From: Qipengyuania vulgaris
Lineage (GTDB): Bacteria; Pseudomonadota; Alphaproteobacteria; Sphingomonadales; Sphingomonadaceae
Direction of reading: 5' to 3'
DNA length: 64,000 nucleotides
Assembly: GCF_009827325.1 (NCBI RefSeq)
Contig: NZ_WTYC01000008.1
Span: forward strand, 12,501 to 76,500
Part shown: positions 9,801-17,695 of the stretch, one piece after another
How positions within the stretch are numbered: position 1 is the first letter of the stretch
Layout: each line of letters begins with the position of its first letter
Notes under the pieces: model-generated
What the model saw: the letters and a program-made list of their open reading frames with translations, nothing else
The model's database searches: none
Told to the model about the DNA's origin: nothing
Made by a program: the position numbers and the translations under genes

Positions 9801-12800
9801 CGATCGTCGCCGCGCAGGATGTCGTTGTGATCCGACCCCGAAAGTGCTTCCACTTGGTCGAACCGGTTGCGCAGCACATCCGCCTGGTCATTGACGAAGA
9901 TGCTCACCGTCATGTCTGCATTGGCCGACACCGGGCTCCCCTGATGGCTTGCCCAGTCGAATCCACTCATGCCCTCGTTGCGCATAACGCTGACACCCTG
10001 GACCATGATGTCATCGCCGGCTTCCGCATCGAAATCGTTTTCATCGGCACCCGCGAACATCACGTCGTGGCCAATGATCGTCGAGTTGAAGAACAGTTCC
10101 GAATTGTCGCCGGAGATAACGTCGAAGCCGCCGCCGCCTTCGATCCAGTCATTGCCCTCGTTGCCCATCAGGCCGTCACCATCGTCACCGCCAAGGATGA
10201 AGTCGTCACCTTCACCGCCGAAGACTTCGGTCAGATCGACACCGACAATGAAGGCGTCCTTGCCATCTCCACCCATCAAAATGTCAAGACCATTGGAATT
10301 GGCGATTACGTCGTCGCCATCTTCACCCTTTATGAAGTCTCCGCTGTCGCCACTGTCGGTGATAATATCGTTACCGGCACCGCCAAGAATGAGATCCACA
10401 CCCTGGCCGCCCTCAATCCGGTCGTTGCCAAGACCGCCCCAAATACCGTCATCGCCAGCGCCGGATATGATCGTGTCATCTCCGTCGGTGCCGTTGATGG
10501 CAATATGTTCGTCGCCAATGAACTTGATGTAGTTCGTTTCGACACCAGGAGTGGCGAGATCGTCGCGTTGGACCAGGGTCTGGCCGATGGCATTCAGTAT
10601 CGGATCATCATGTTGAGGATCCGGCCCCACCTGCTTCGAAGGATCCACATGAAGGATATAATCCGGCATAGCGAAGGCATCGACGTGACCGTGGAAGTTT
10701 AGGATATCGTCAGCCGTCCCGCGAATACCGTCAGCCCCCGCATCTGCCATGTCGGTATTGGCCAAGATGAGCTTGGAAAACGCGTTGTTTTCTAGCTCGT
10801 TGAGTAGATTGAGCCCTTGCGTTCGAGTCAAATAATAGAATCGGTCGTTATCTTGCAGGATCTCCATCTGGGCTTCGAAGACGGCGTTGAAGGTGGCCCC
10901 GAGGAACCCCCCGAACAACATCGGCGCTTCCGCAAGGCCGCCCACCCAGAAATCAATGTCATTGACCCCGGTTTCTGCGGCAGGTCCATTGAGGAAAGCC
11001 AAGCGGTCTGCAGTTTGCTGGGCTGTCTCGCCCACGGCACCAAGGACGAGGTCGGTCGCAGCCGCCCTGCGATCTTCCACATTGTCGCCAGCGTCGATGA
11101 TCGATTGATGCGTGCCGTATGCCGCAATGAAATTTATCACTGACAGAGGGTTCTTCAAATTCTCTGCGAACTCCGCCCAGCTACCGTAAGGTGCTACGAA
11201 GGTCGAACCCGTGGCGTCGAAGAGTTGGGCCCGCGCTTCGTTCAATGTCGGCATCCCGGTATCGCGGCCGCGAGCGATATTGATCGCAGCGAGGTCCAGC
11301 GGAAGGCCGAGAAGGTTGTTGCGCAGCGCATCGGTGACGAATTCATCGATATGGTTGCCGTGCTCGCGGCTCAGGCCGCGAAAGATTGCACCCGCAGCCT
11401 GATCCGCCGTGATTGCGCCATCCAGGTCGTAATCGACCGGGTTCAGGAAGGCTTCGATCAAGCCCATGTTGTTGCCCCAGGCCGACATATCGGTGACAGG
11501 AGTCTCGTTCCCGAACTCGTCGTAGAAGACAGGCTCCCCAGCATCGTTCAGGAACATTCGATTCACATCTTCGGTCAGCATGGAATGACCGAAGCGATAG
11601 ACGACGTGGGCGAACTCGGCGAAGATCGCCGGGTCGATATCGGTCGTAGTATTGAAGACGAAGGGATCGATGTTCGGCTGAAGCTTCCGGCCGAACTCCT
11701 CGAAAACGAGGTGCTGGTATTGCATCTCCGTCGCGAACTTCGCCACTTGGAACAACCGTTCGCCATCCCAGTCGAGCATCGCACCATAAGCGGCGAGCTG
11801 TGCGTCGCTCATGCTGCCCAGTCCGCTGACTTCGGGCTGAGTCAGGTCGATATCGAGCCATTCATTGATGAACTCAAGATCGCCGGACTTCAGGATTTCG
11901 ACCTTGTTAGCCTCGACCTGCCGGTTGTGTTCGGAATGGAAGACGTGGTGAACCGCGGTAAGCGCAATGTTTTCGTTGCCGCGCCCGTCACCGGTAATGA
12001 AATGGCGGTCCAGAAGCTCATCATCGTACTCGAGGTTTTCGCCCCTCGTGCCAACAGGAACCGAATTGCCGGTAAGCGTGTCCGCATCGGCAGCTAGCGA
12101 TCCATCTGCGTTGAAGACCGGAACCGCATTGTGCGCGATGTCGTCCAAGAATGCATGAGCTGTTCGAACAGCATAGGCGTAAATTCCGCCATCGGCTGGT
12201 TCTGCATCACCCGGCATCAACAGTTGTACGGGATTATCCGGCGTACCGCTCACAAAAGCGTTAGGGACGCCGTTTTCATCGAACCCGACGACTACCTGAG
12301 CGAAACCGTTCTCATCCGGAATGAAATTTCCGTACGGATCCGAAAGTATCAGGGGAATCCCGCCGATATCCGCGTCGGTCAGCTCGATACCGAGCATCTC
12401 GAGCGCCTGCGCCTTTATGTCGGCCCAAGTGGCGAGTCCGCCGCTGGAACCTTCGAGCAGATGGCCCGTGGCCTGCGGCGCACCATCGACAATCTCGTAC
12501 TCGCGCATGAAAATCTGCTTCGATGCGTGTGAGCCATAGGTCTGGTTCTGGTCGACAAAAGGAGTCGTCGTGTTCACGGTCTCGCCGTTTTCGTCGATCT
12601 GCGCACGGGTCATCGCCATGAAGTTCGTCCGGCCGTCGTCGGCTGTGAACGGAATTCCGTCAAAGCCAGCGTCGAACAGCGGGTCATCCGGCTGCAAAGG
12701 GATGTAGACCGTACCATTATCGGCCTTCGGGATAAGATCGAGGCCGTGATCGAAGAACTGGCCGAAATAGGTCATCCAGGCATTGAAGGGTGCAGACAGG

Positions 12801-13369
12801 CCTTCGTCCGGAGCACTATTGGGAATCATCAGGGTGTCGCCCTGCATCGACAGTCCATAGGTTTCTGCCAAGGCGACAAAGTCTTCAAATGTATTGATCG
12901 CCGGATCGGCTTCATGAGCATTCCAGGCAGCGTTCAACGCCTGAACTGCAGCCATTACGTCGCCTTCATATCCCGTTTGCGTGAGCGCTGCGGAAATTGC
13001 AGCAGGATTGCCTGCGGTCTGGTCGACGATCAGATTTGAAATGATGCGTGGGTCGACATCGGCTACGTCGCCTGCTGCCCCGTAATCGTTGTTCGTAATG
13101 GTCATGCCAGGACCGAACGACATTGTGTCGCCGTCCTGGTCATTACGATAGTACTGCGTGAACATGCGCGGCAGGATCTCGTCCGCCGCGCCCCAGCGCT
13201 CGCGCCCCTCGACCAGGTTGTTGTAACTGCCGTCCACCGTTCGGAGACCGTAGGGGAGATGATAGTTGCCGATGATGTCGACTAGGCTCTCACCAGCGGC
13301 ATGGCGCTCGGCGATCTTGATCTGGTCAAGAATGAACTTCAGGTCGTGAAGGTTGAGCTTAACAGCCAT
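6863..13369 (-). CDS. Giant secreted animal-type heme peroxidase with RTX calcium-binding repeats (MopA-like)
   Basis: This 2168-residue protein joins an animal-type (peroxidase-cyclooxygenase) heme peroxidase to RTX calcium-binding repeats. All key heme-site residues can be matched to myeloperoxidase: distal His208 in GQFFDHGLD, distal Arg463 with Glu466 three residues on (GDGRGNE), proximal His595 with Arg592 in YRFGHSML, and the Asn of AINIARGRD. Residues from about 950 carry GGxGxD nonapeptide blocks, then an Ig-like segment (QWQQSANGVDW), then three tandem RTX modules. There is no N-terminal signal peptide, and the C-terminus ends FETFLF, as expected for type I secretion; no type I secretion genes are nearby. 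The architecture matches MopA, the Mn(II)-oxidising peroxidase of Aurantimonas and Erythrobacter. The ATG at 13369 has a strong GGGGGAAG ribosome site. Mn oxidation here is inferred. Confidence 0.93.
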   Translation of the reverse strand: MAVKLNLHDLKFILDQIKIAERHAAGESLVDIIGNYHLPYGLRTVDGSYNNLVEGRERWGAADEILPRMFTQYYRNDQDGDTMSFGPGMTITNNDYGAAGDVADVDPRIISNLIVDQTAGNPAAISAALTQTGYEGDVMAAVQALNAAWNAHEADPAINTFEDFVALAETYGLSMQGDTLMIPNSAPDEGLSAPFNAWMTYFGQFFDHGLDLIPKADNGTVYIPLQPDDPLFDAGFDGIPFTADDGRTNFMAMTRAQIDENGETVNTTTPFVDQNQTYGSHASKQIFMREYEIVDGAPQATGHLLEGSSGGLATWADIKAQALEMLGIELTDADIGGIPLILSDPYGNFIPDENGFAQVVVGFDENGVPNAFVSGTPDNPVQLLMPGDAEPADGGIYAYAVRTAHAFLDDIAHNAVPVFNADGSLAADADTLTGNSVPVGTRGENLEYDDELLDRHFITGDGRGNENIALTAVHHVFHSEHNRQVEANKVEILKSGDLEFINEWLDIDLTQPEVSGLGSMSDAQLAAYGAMLDWDGERLFQVAKFATEMQYQHLVFEEFGRKLQPNIDPFVFNTTTDIDPAIFAEFAHVVYRFGHSMLTEDVNRMFLNDAGEPVFYDEFGNETPVTDMSAWGNNMGLIEAFLNPVDYDLDGAITADQAAGAIFRGLSREHGNHIDEFVTDALRNNLLGLPLDLAAINIARGRDTGMPTLNEARAQLFDATGSTFVAPYGSWAEFAENLKNPLSVINFIAAYGTHQSIIDAGDNVEDRRAAATDLVLGAVGETAQQTADRLAFLNGPAAETGVNDIDFWVGGLAEAPMLFGGFLGATFNAVFEAQMEILQDNDRFYYLTRTQGLNLLNELENNAFSKLILANTDMADAGADGIRGTADDILNFHGHVDAFAMPDYILHVDPSKQVGPDPQHDDPILNAIGQTLVQRDDLATPGVETNYIKFIGDEHIAINGTDGDDTIISGAGDDGIWGGLGNDRIEGGQGVDLILGGAGNDIITDSGDSGDFIKGEDGDDVIANSNGLDILMGGDGKDAFIVGVDLTEVFGGEGDDFILGGDDGDGLMGNEGNDWIEGGGGFDVISGDNSELFFNSTIIGHDVMFAGADENDFDAEAGDDIMVQGVSVMRNEGMSGFDWASHQGSPVSANADMTVSIFVNDQADVLRNRFDQVEALSGSDHNDILRGDDRGTTDVVDPEVDMEGHELTQAGVDRIDGLREALGLAPRGDAPDDEVVFDSGNILFGGGGSDFIEGRGGDDIIDGDLRLHVRISITEQGGENEIATVTSLRNIVTIDGVTKPLSAHLIDGTVSPGQMHIVREIVDDGENGDVDTAVFYDDFANYQITAAPGGGLLVTHITPTDGVIDPFTGRARLSDGMDTVRNVEFLQFADQTIDVSTLNPTITGAATLDDMTPTEGQALTVDVSTIAASNGIASATIQWQQSANGVDWTDIPGATGNEFTPEDLPGTTFGAQAGLMVRASFNYVDGLGFTGSVVTPSTAPVGANWEAAVATNFIGTDGDDIAVGSAFGEELLGFAGNDLLIGGGGDDLLSGYTGNDTTIGGLGNDTHHVESVNDIVVEAVGEGNADRVYSSVNYVLTAGSEVEIMFARGADDLSLTGNEFGNTLWGNSGANILDGGSGNDELRGLAGDDTLFGGVGDDVLWGGVGADNSTGGLGNDTHHVDNVADVVLEAVGEGDADRLYSSVNYVLVAGSEVEMMFAKGANNLSLTGNEFANFIRGNAGANTLDGGGGDDTLAGLAGADTLIGGDGNDTLRGQGGNDNLQGGAGDDFMDGGGGNDTVSGGLGNDVFHVNSAGDIVLEAAGEGFDRIYSGANYVLAAGVEVEVMFAKGTGNLQLTGNEIANTLWGNSGANTLNGGAGDDRLWGLAGDDTIVGGAGNDVIQGGAGNDTIVQTGATDGRDWINGGAGIDTWQLNAGAGEDYTIYTRSEAIAAGMTGLAGNTEIVVTLNGSDNASIIAELDNIEEIVIDSVDVASGGGVNGGPTASGASITVVGNFNSTSLDLNTITVNGGSGNDTVDISQLSSGHRLVFDASQGFDQVIGTIRPQDTILFPEGEDALFNRPVRELVDGFEDWTPKYELFGGFSDWFDFGMRGGRFNGEFDLVAWERPINQAFNESAGSPFGLSPTHQPRDDFGIAETAPFEDMIFETFLF
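7690..8700 (-). repeat. Three tandem RTX modules inside the peroxidase gene
   Basis: Three successive units of roughly 110-130 codons repeat the order GGLGNDTHHV, a VLEAVGEG segment, YSSVNYVL, EVEMMFAKG, LSLTGNEFANTLWGN and a run of GGxGxD nonapeptides. Units begin near 8700, 8370 and 7990, reading on the minus strand. The third differs most (VFHVNSAGD, LQLTGNEIAN). The spacing and similarity show within-gene duplication. The units should form calcium-bound beta-rolls. Confidence 0.8.
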
Positions 13370-13792
13370 TGTACTTCCCCCTAAAAATGGCGGCGGAAGG
13401 ACAAACTCTCATGGGCGCAAAAGCGCACACTGCCTAAAGCATCATGAAATCCCTCCGCGCCCGTTTATCACGAAATGAGTCTTTCGTGGATTGATGAGAG
13501 ATATTCATACTGTTTGCTAAATTAGTCTACACGCATGATGGATTAATTCGTAACGCCAATTGTACATAGTGCAAAATCTATATCTTTACTCTAAAGTATA
13601 TAGATAGATCGGCATATGATCCGAAATGCACCTGAATCTACAGGAAAGGTAGCGCGCGGAGCGTCCATATCCGTCGAAAATCAGTGACCTGAAATTGGAA
13701 AAAACCATCCGCCCCGTCGCGAGCCCGGAGATCGCCAGTCCTCGATTACATCGCCACTAATCTAGCGTGGACCTTGCGAGGTAAATCTAACG
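13370..13792 (-). promoter_or_regulatory. A+T-rich leader/promoter region of the peroxidase gene
   Basis: This 423-bp gap lies between the response regulator gene and the peroxidase gene, both on the minus strand. The stretch from about 13490 to 13620 is strikingly A+T-rich compared with the flanking genes. It contains the dyad at 13578-13603. The ribosome site is immediately before the peroxidase ATG. No protein-coding frame is convincing. The length suggests an independent, regulated promoter for the peroxidase. Confidence 0.55.
13578..13603. promoter_or_regulatory. Imperfect palindrome, possible regulator site
   Basis: CTATAT plus CTTTA is followed after CTC by TAAAG, one extra T, then ATATAG, giving an 11-bp dyad with a 1-base bulge. 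It lies about 210 bp upstream of the peroxidase start and next to a gene for a NarL-type regulator. That makes it a candidate operator, but A+T-rich DNA produces such dyads by chance. Confidence 0.3.
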
Positions 13793-14428
13793 TCAAGCAG
13801 CTACTGGAGAATGCCCTCGGTCACGCAGGACCGAGACCGCCGCGACACGATTGTGCACGCCTAGAGCGCGATACGCCGCGTTTACATGGACCTTTACCGT
13901 ACCCTCACAGATACCCAGCTCCCTGGCGATTTCCTTATTGGATTTACCCGCCGCCATGACGGTCAAGACTTTGCGTTGCTGACGCGTAAGAGCACCGGCA
14001 GGGGCCGCCTCCAATCCGCAATCGGAACTGGTTTCGCCGAGCTTCGAAAGATAAGGTCGGCCTTCGGAGATCGCGGCAATTGCATCCAGGATCTCTGCAG
14101 CGGTGCACGATTTATCAACATACCCCATTACGCCGACATCCAGATATTCTGAAACGATCTCGCGCGTCACCACGTCGAACAAGACGCAGACCTTCAGGCT
14201 AGGGTGGTCTTGCAGAATTTTACTCAAACCGTCTGGCCCATTCAGACCAGGCAAATGAATGTCGACGATGGCGATGTCGGAACTTTCATCCGGAATCGCA
14301 GCGGCAAGTTCTGAGAAACTGGTGGCATCCCCAATCGGCTCGCGGAATCCCCCATCCCTGAGAACTGCTCTCAAACCTATACGGCTCAAGCTATCGCTAT
14401 CCGCGACAACAATCGAAAAGAACGTCAT
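13793..14428 (-). CDS. NarL/LuxR-type response regulator (orphan)
   Basis: This 211-residue protein has a receiver domain (residues 1-120) and a LuxR-type helix-turn-helix (about 145-205). The acidic pocket uses Asp10 and Asp12 (VVADSDS), the phospho-acceptor is Asp56 in IVDIHLPG, and the conserved Lys is in YVDKS. The DNA-binding part reads LTRQQRKVLTVMAAGKSNKEIARELGICEGTVKVH. No histidine kinase gene is next to it. It lies just upstream of the giant peroxidase gene on the same strand, so it is the obvious candidate regulator of that gene; this is inferred from position only. Confidence 0.9.
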   Translation of the reverse strand: MTFFSIVVADSDSLSRIGLRAVLRDGGFREPIGDATSFSELAAAIPDESSDIAIVDIHLPGLNGPDGLSKILQDHPSLKVCVLFDVVTREIVSEYLDVGVMGYVDKSCTAAEILDAIAAISEGRPYLSKLGETSSDCGLEAAPAGALTRQQRKVLTVMAAGKSNKEIARELGICEGTVKVHVNAAYRALGVHNRVAAVSVLRDRGHSPVAA

Positions 14429-14765
14429 TATCCTGCCCCTAAGCGTCGAAACACAGAGGCGACCCCACCTATCGGTGCAGCAGCTGATTACATATTTGGG
14501 TGTATCAGCATGTCTTGCAGTATTGATTATGGCCTAAGCATACCAAAGCTGACCGATTCCAACAACACGCTTGAGGCGGTTTCAAACTATCTCGGAATTT
14601 CATTGCTTTACTTGAAACAGAAGCGGTCTTGCTTGGCGGGTTCGGGCGAATCGACACCGAGAACGTATTGGTTTTCTTCGCAATAATCCTCTGCCAAGCA
14701 GCTATGTCGGCGTTGCCTTTTTTGTCACAACCGCGCGGAATTCCGCGTCACCGAAACGAAAAACG
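14429..14765. other. Intergenic region, no gene seen
   Basis: This 337-bp gap separates the response regulator (which reads away from it) from the 3' end of the SCO-like gene. It must hold the promoter of the regulator. A short perfect palindrome, CGCGGAATTCCGCG, lies at 14734-14747, close to the end of the SCO-like gene, without a T-run on the minus strand. I see no coding frame, RNA gene or other signal. Confidence 0.5.
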
Positions 14766-15491
14766 TTACGCAGCGCTCCCGCAGGCGCCCCGCAAATAGC
14801 GTCGCTTCGCTGCAGCAAAATCGATTGCGGCACGTTCGACTCGGTCGAGTTCCCGCACGAGTGATACCAGCGCTCGCGCGCCGATATCGTGATAGCCGTA
14901 GGCAGCGACGAAGGTATCGCGCCCGAGGAGGTAGATCATCGAACTGTGATTAATGCTCATGGCCTCCTCCCCCGGTCGCGCCGTCGTGTGTTCACGCAGC
15001 ACATGATAGGCCATGGTCGCTTGGGCCAGCTGCACCCGATTGCCGGTGAGCACATCGATTTGTCCTGAGTGTCTGTCGAAAAGGTCCGACTGAGCCATGC
15101 GCATGGACCAGTTGTAGGAATGCCGGTGTTCCTCACCAGTCCTTTTGATCGGCTGCGGAGCGGTGACAGGGTGCGTCTCGATGTCGACAAACGCTGCCCG
15201 CGCCGGAAATCCGGCCGCTCGTAACTCGCTGGCCGCTTGTGCCAGGACCGGCGCGGCGGCCCGGCACGAGCCCATGCACCTGCTGTATCCGAAATACAGC
15301 ATCGTCCAGCGGCCAAGGAAATAGGACTGATCGATCTTTCGCCCCCGCCAGTCAGTGAAATCGAAATATCCGCCCATCTCGTCGGGCGCGACCTGCGCAG
15401 CGCCGTAGACAATGTCCGATTTCTCAAGCGCCGACCGCTGCGATTCCGGAACGATGTAGGATTCGGAGATGCGTATTGCCGAATGTCTCAT
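14766..15491 (-). CDS. SCO1/SenC-like copper protein without signal peptide
   Basis: This 241-residue protein has the thioredoxin-like SCO fold that binds copper for insertion into cuproenzymes. The copper-ligand pattern is visible: Cys72 and Cys76 in CMGSC, and His182 in INHSSMIYLLG. The proline of the usual CPxxCP motif is missing. The N-terminus (MRHSAIRISESY) is polar and shows no signal peptide or membrane anchor, unlike typical SCO proteins. The start is fixed by a 4-bp ATGA overlap with the upstream multicopper oxidase gene. The tight coupling suggests it loads copper into, or works with, the two oxidase subunits. It is the third gene of the set. Confidence 0.8.
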   Translation of the reverse strand: MRHSAIRISESYIVPESQRSALEKSDIVYGAAQVAPDEMGGYFDFTDWRGRKIDQSYFLGRWTMLYFGYSRCMGSCRAAAPVLAQAASELRAAGFPARAAFVDIETHPVTAPQPIKRTGEEHRHSYNWSMRMAQSDLFDRHSGQIDVLTGNRVQLAQATMAYHVLREHTTARPGEEAMSINHSSMIYLLGRDTFVAAYGYHDIGARALVSLVRELDRVERAAIDFAAAKRRYLRGACGSAA

Positions 15492-16531
15492 GTCACCCTC
15501 ACCTTCGCCTTGAGCTGGCCCTTGCCGTTGTCGTGTACCTTGTTAGTGATCCAGTGCCGGAACTGCATGAAGACCGGGAAGTGGCCAGTCTTTGTCGGCT
15601 CCACGATGATGTCGTACCGCTGCGCCGTGACCAACTCGAGCACGGTATTAGCAGGTACCCGCCGCGTAGTGGGGCACCATGTTTCACGGCCCCATGAATG
15701 CCCATCAGCTGCGACGATCTCGATGGGGCAGGTGAACTTCACTCGCAGGATTGTATAGCTGGCATTCAGAAGACGGATGAGGACACGCTCGCCGACCTGC
15801 GCCTTTATAAGGGTGGTGGGGTCATAGTGGGCACGGTTCCCCCATACTCCCGACAGCATGAAGTACTTCGGCTCGTAGCGGTTCAGGCCTACGTCCAGTC
15901 CGCACAGGCCGGCGTCGTGATCCTGGATAAGATGCCATCGCGGATCTACCGCATGGGCCACCCAGGTCATCTCCGAATCGTAGGTCGGGCCATCTTCGTA
16001 CAGTCGCTTCTTGCCGTCGCCCTGATCGGGCGCCTCCACAATAAGCGGTCCCCACATGCCCAGTTCGAAGTGCAGTGCCGTGTTGCGGTGGCAGTGATAG
16101 AAAAAGGATCCGGCCCGCGCAGGCTGCCACTGATAAGTGTAGCCATCACCCACCTCGAAAGACACGTGGCCGACACCGTCGTTGGCAGTGGTCGGTTCGA
16201 TACCGTGATGATGGATCGTATGGGGGCCGGTCGAAGTGGTGAGATGGGTATGGACGATCTGACCTTGCGTTACCCGGATTTCAGGAGCCGGGTGGGTCAC
16301 ACGCTGATTCGGCGCTGCCGGGTCGGTATCCCGGAACGTCCAGAACCTGATCCTGCGCCCGTCAGGTGCGATTCTGTCCAGCTTCTCCGCGCCCTCGCGA
16401 TAGATATGGACGTCCGGTTCGAGGCGATCCGGTGTTTGCGGATCGGCCTTGAATACGTCGCAGCCGAAGGTCGAATAGGTGATCTCCTCACCGAAAGCCG
16501 TGTCTTCCCAATCGAACATGTTCTGCTCCAT
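15488..16531 (-). CDS. Multicopper oxidase subunit with N-terminal cupredoxin motifs (half enzyme)
   Basis: This 347-residue protein contains two cupredoxin domains. The first carries HTIHHHG (residues 104-110), matching the laccase HWHG motif, and FFYHCHRNTALHFELGMW (143-160), matching the second laccase motif with a Cys inserted between the His residues. His154 and Met159 could complete a type 1 copper site with Cys147. The second domain (about 215-347) has no HxH pair. It has no export signal. It lies 12 bp after the Tat-exported partner gene and overlaps the SCO-like gene by 4 bp. A start at Met5 (16519) has a better-spaced GGAG ribosome site. It probably pairs with the neighbour to make one oxidase. 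Confidence 0.85.
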   Translation of the reverse strand: MEQNMFDWEDTAFGEEITYSTFGCDVFKADPQTPDRLEPDVHIYREGAEKLDRIAPDGRRIRFWTFRDTDPAAPNQRVTHPAPEIRVTQGQIVHTHLTTSTGPHTIHHHGIEPTTANDGVGHVSFEVGDGYTYQWQPARAGSFFYHCHRNTALHFELGMWGPLIVEAPDQGDGKKRLYEDGPTYDSEMTWVAHAVDPRWHLIQDHDAGLCGLDVGLNRYEPKYFMLSGVWGNRAHYDPTTLIKAQVGERVLIRLLNASYTILRVKFTCPIEIVAADGHSWGRETWCPTTRRVPANTVLELVTAQRYDIIVEPTKTGHFPVFMQFRHWITNKVHDNGKGQLKAKVRVT

Positions 16532-16543
16532 TCCCCAGGCCGC

Positions 16544-17695
16544 TCAGAGCGGATCCGTCATTTGCCAGTGTGTGACAGCGCCCTGCGGGTAGTTCCCCCC
16601 ACCAGCTGTCTGTGAAAGTTCGAAATGGCAGTGCATCACATAGCGCAGGGGAAAGGGCTCCTCGACCGGTGGCCAGCGATCCAGCGGGATATCGGGCGGC
16701 CGTTCGAACGGCAGGAGGAGTTCGGCACGCTGCAGGGGCAAAAGCTCCCACGTGTCGTGTTCGTAGATGTTGCTGCTTATTTCGGTCCGAAATTTGTAGT
16801 CCGAACGCGCCAGCTCGAAGCAATGGTTGCCATGTATGTGGCACGCATGGGTGGCGAGGCCGGCATTGATGCATCGCAGCAGGCAAGGTTCGCCCTGCTT
16901 TCCGGATGGCATGATCCGCCCGGCCCTGCCGTCGTGTGCAGCATTGCCATCCTCGAGGTGATGGTTTGCCGTGTCGAATCCTGACAGCCCATTTATCGTA
17001 AAATAGCGGGGCAGGAAGTTGTCAGGGATCGAGGCGGGATCCACCAGTTCGCCTGCTGCAACGCGCTCGTTCAATGTCGGATCGACCTGTGAAAAGATCC
17101 AGAGCTTTTCACGCCTGAGATCGCCCGCCCTCCACCTGTCCCCGGGAAAGCGGGGATGGTTGCCGAAAGCGTCGAACAGGGCCTGCAATTGTGGATTATG
17201 ATCGGCCACGGAATATGGCGTTTCGGAACCTGCAGGAGTCTTCCCGTCGCCCTCCGGTTCCACGATGAACGCGCCATGCAAGCCCATCAAGCGGTTCAGT
17301 TGGCCCTTGTAGTGATCGAGATAAAGGTAGGTCCCCCCGTTCGGGGCAGTGAAGGTCGTCGTCCCGGTCTGTCCGGGCTGCATCGTATGAATGTACGATC
17401 CGGCAACCCCGCGAATGATGAAACCATGCGGCTGGCTGTCGTTATTGGTCACGGTAACGGTGATCTGCTTACCTTCCCGCACACGCATTTCAGGGCTCGG
17501 ATTGTCGAAACCGTGAAAGTACTGCAGCGTATAGACCATCGTACCGTCGATCATTTCGGCATTGGCCGGAGCGATCGTAAGTTCGAAATTCGTTTCGGTT
17601 GTGGTCGAGTTCGCCCGACTGGGTGTCGGTGACAGACCTATGGTTGCAATCGTGCCGCCAACGGCACTCAGCTGCAAAAAACGTCTTCTCTTCAT
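16544..17695 (-). CDS. Tat-exported multicopper oxidase subunit with C-terminal copper motifs (half enzyme)
   Basis: This 383-residue protein starts with a twin-arginine signal (KRRRFLQLSAVGG, cleavage near residue 28). It has two cupredoxin-like domains. The first (about 35-150) has lost the laccase motifs (only His90 and His128 remain). The last carries HACHIHGNH (283-291) and MHCHFELSQTAGGG (354-367), the third and fourth multicopper oxidase motifs. The usual type 1 His five residues after the Cys is Ser361, and no axial Met follows. So this subunit can offer trinuclear-site ligands but probably not a full type 1 site. First gene of a three-gene set. Confidence 0.85.
   Translation of the reverse strand: MKRRRFLQLSAVGGTIATIGLSPTPSRANSTTTETNFELTIAPANAEMIDGTMVYTLQYFHGFDNPSPEMRVREGKQITVTVTNNDSQPHGFIIRGVAGSYIHTMQPGQTGTTTFTAPNGGTYLYLDHYKGQLNRLMGLHGAFIVEPEGDGKTPAGSETPYSVADHNPQLQALFDAFGNHPRFPGDRWRAGDLRREKLWIFSQVDPTLNERVAAGELVDPASIPDNFLPRYFTINGLSGFDTANHHLEDGNAAHDGRAGRIMPSGKQGEPCLLRCINAGLATHACHIHGNHCFELARSDYKFRTEISSNIYEHDTWELLPLQRAELLLPFERPPDIPLDRWPPVEEPFPLRYVMHCHFELSQTAGGGNYPQGAVTHWQMTDPL

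Noticed and set aside
9458..10702. 414-codon open frame antisense to the giant peroxidase
   Set aside because: It mirrors Asp/Gly-rich RTX repeats, giving Val/Thr/Ile-rich sequence without a fold or a ribosome site.
14734..14747. Perfect 14-bp palindrome as terminator of the SCO-like gene
   Set aside because: There is no loop or T-run on the minus strand, and a short GC-rich palindrome can arise by chance.
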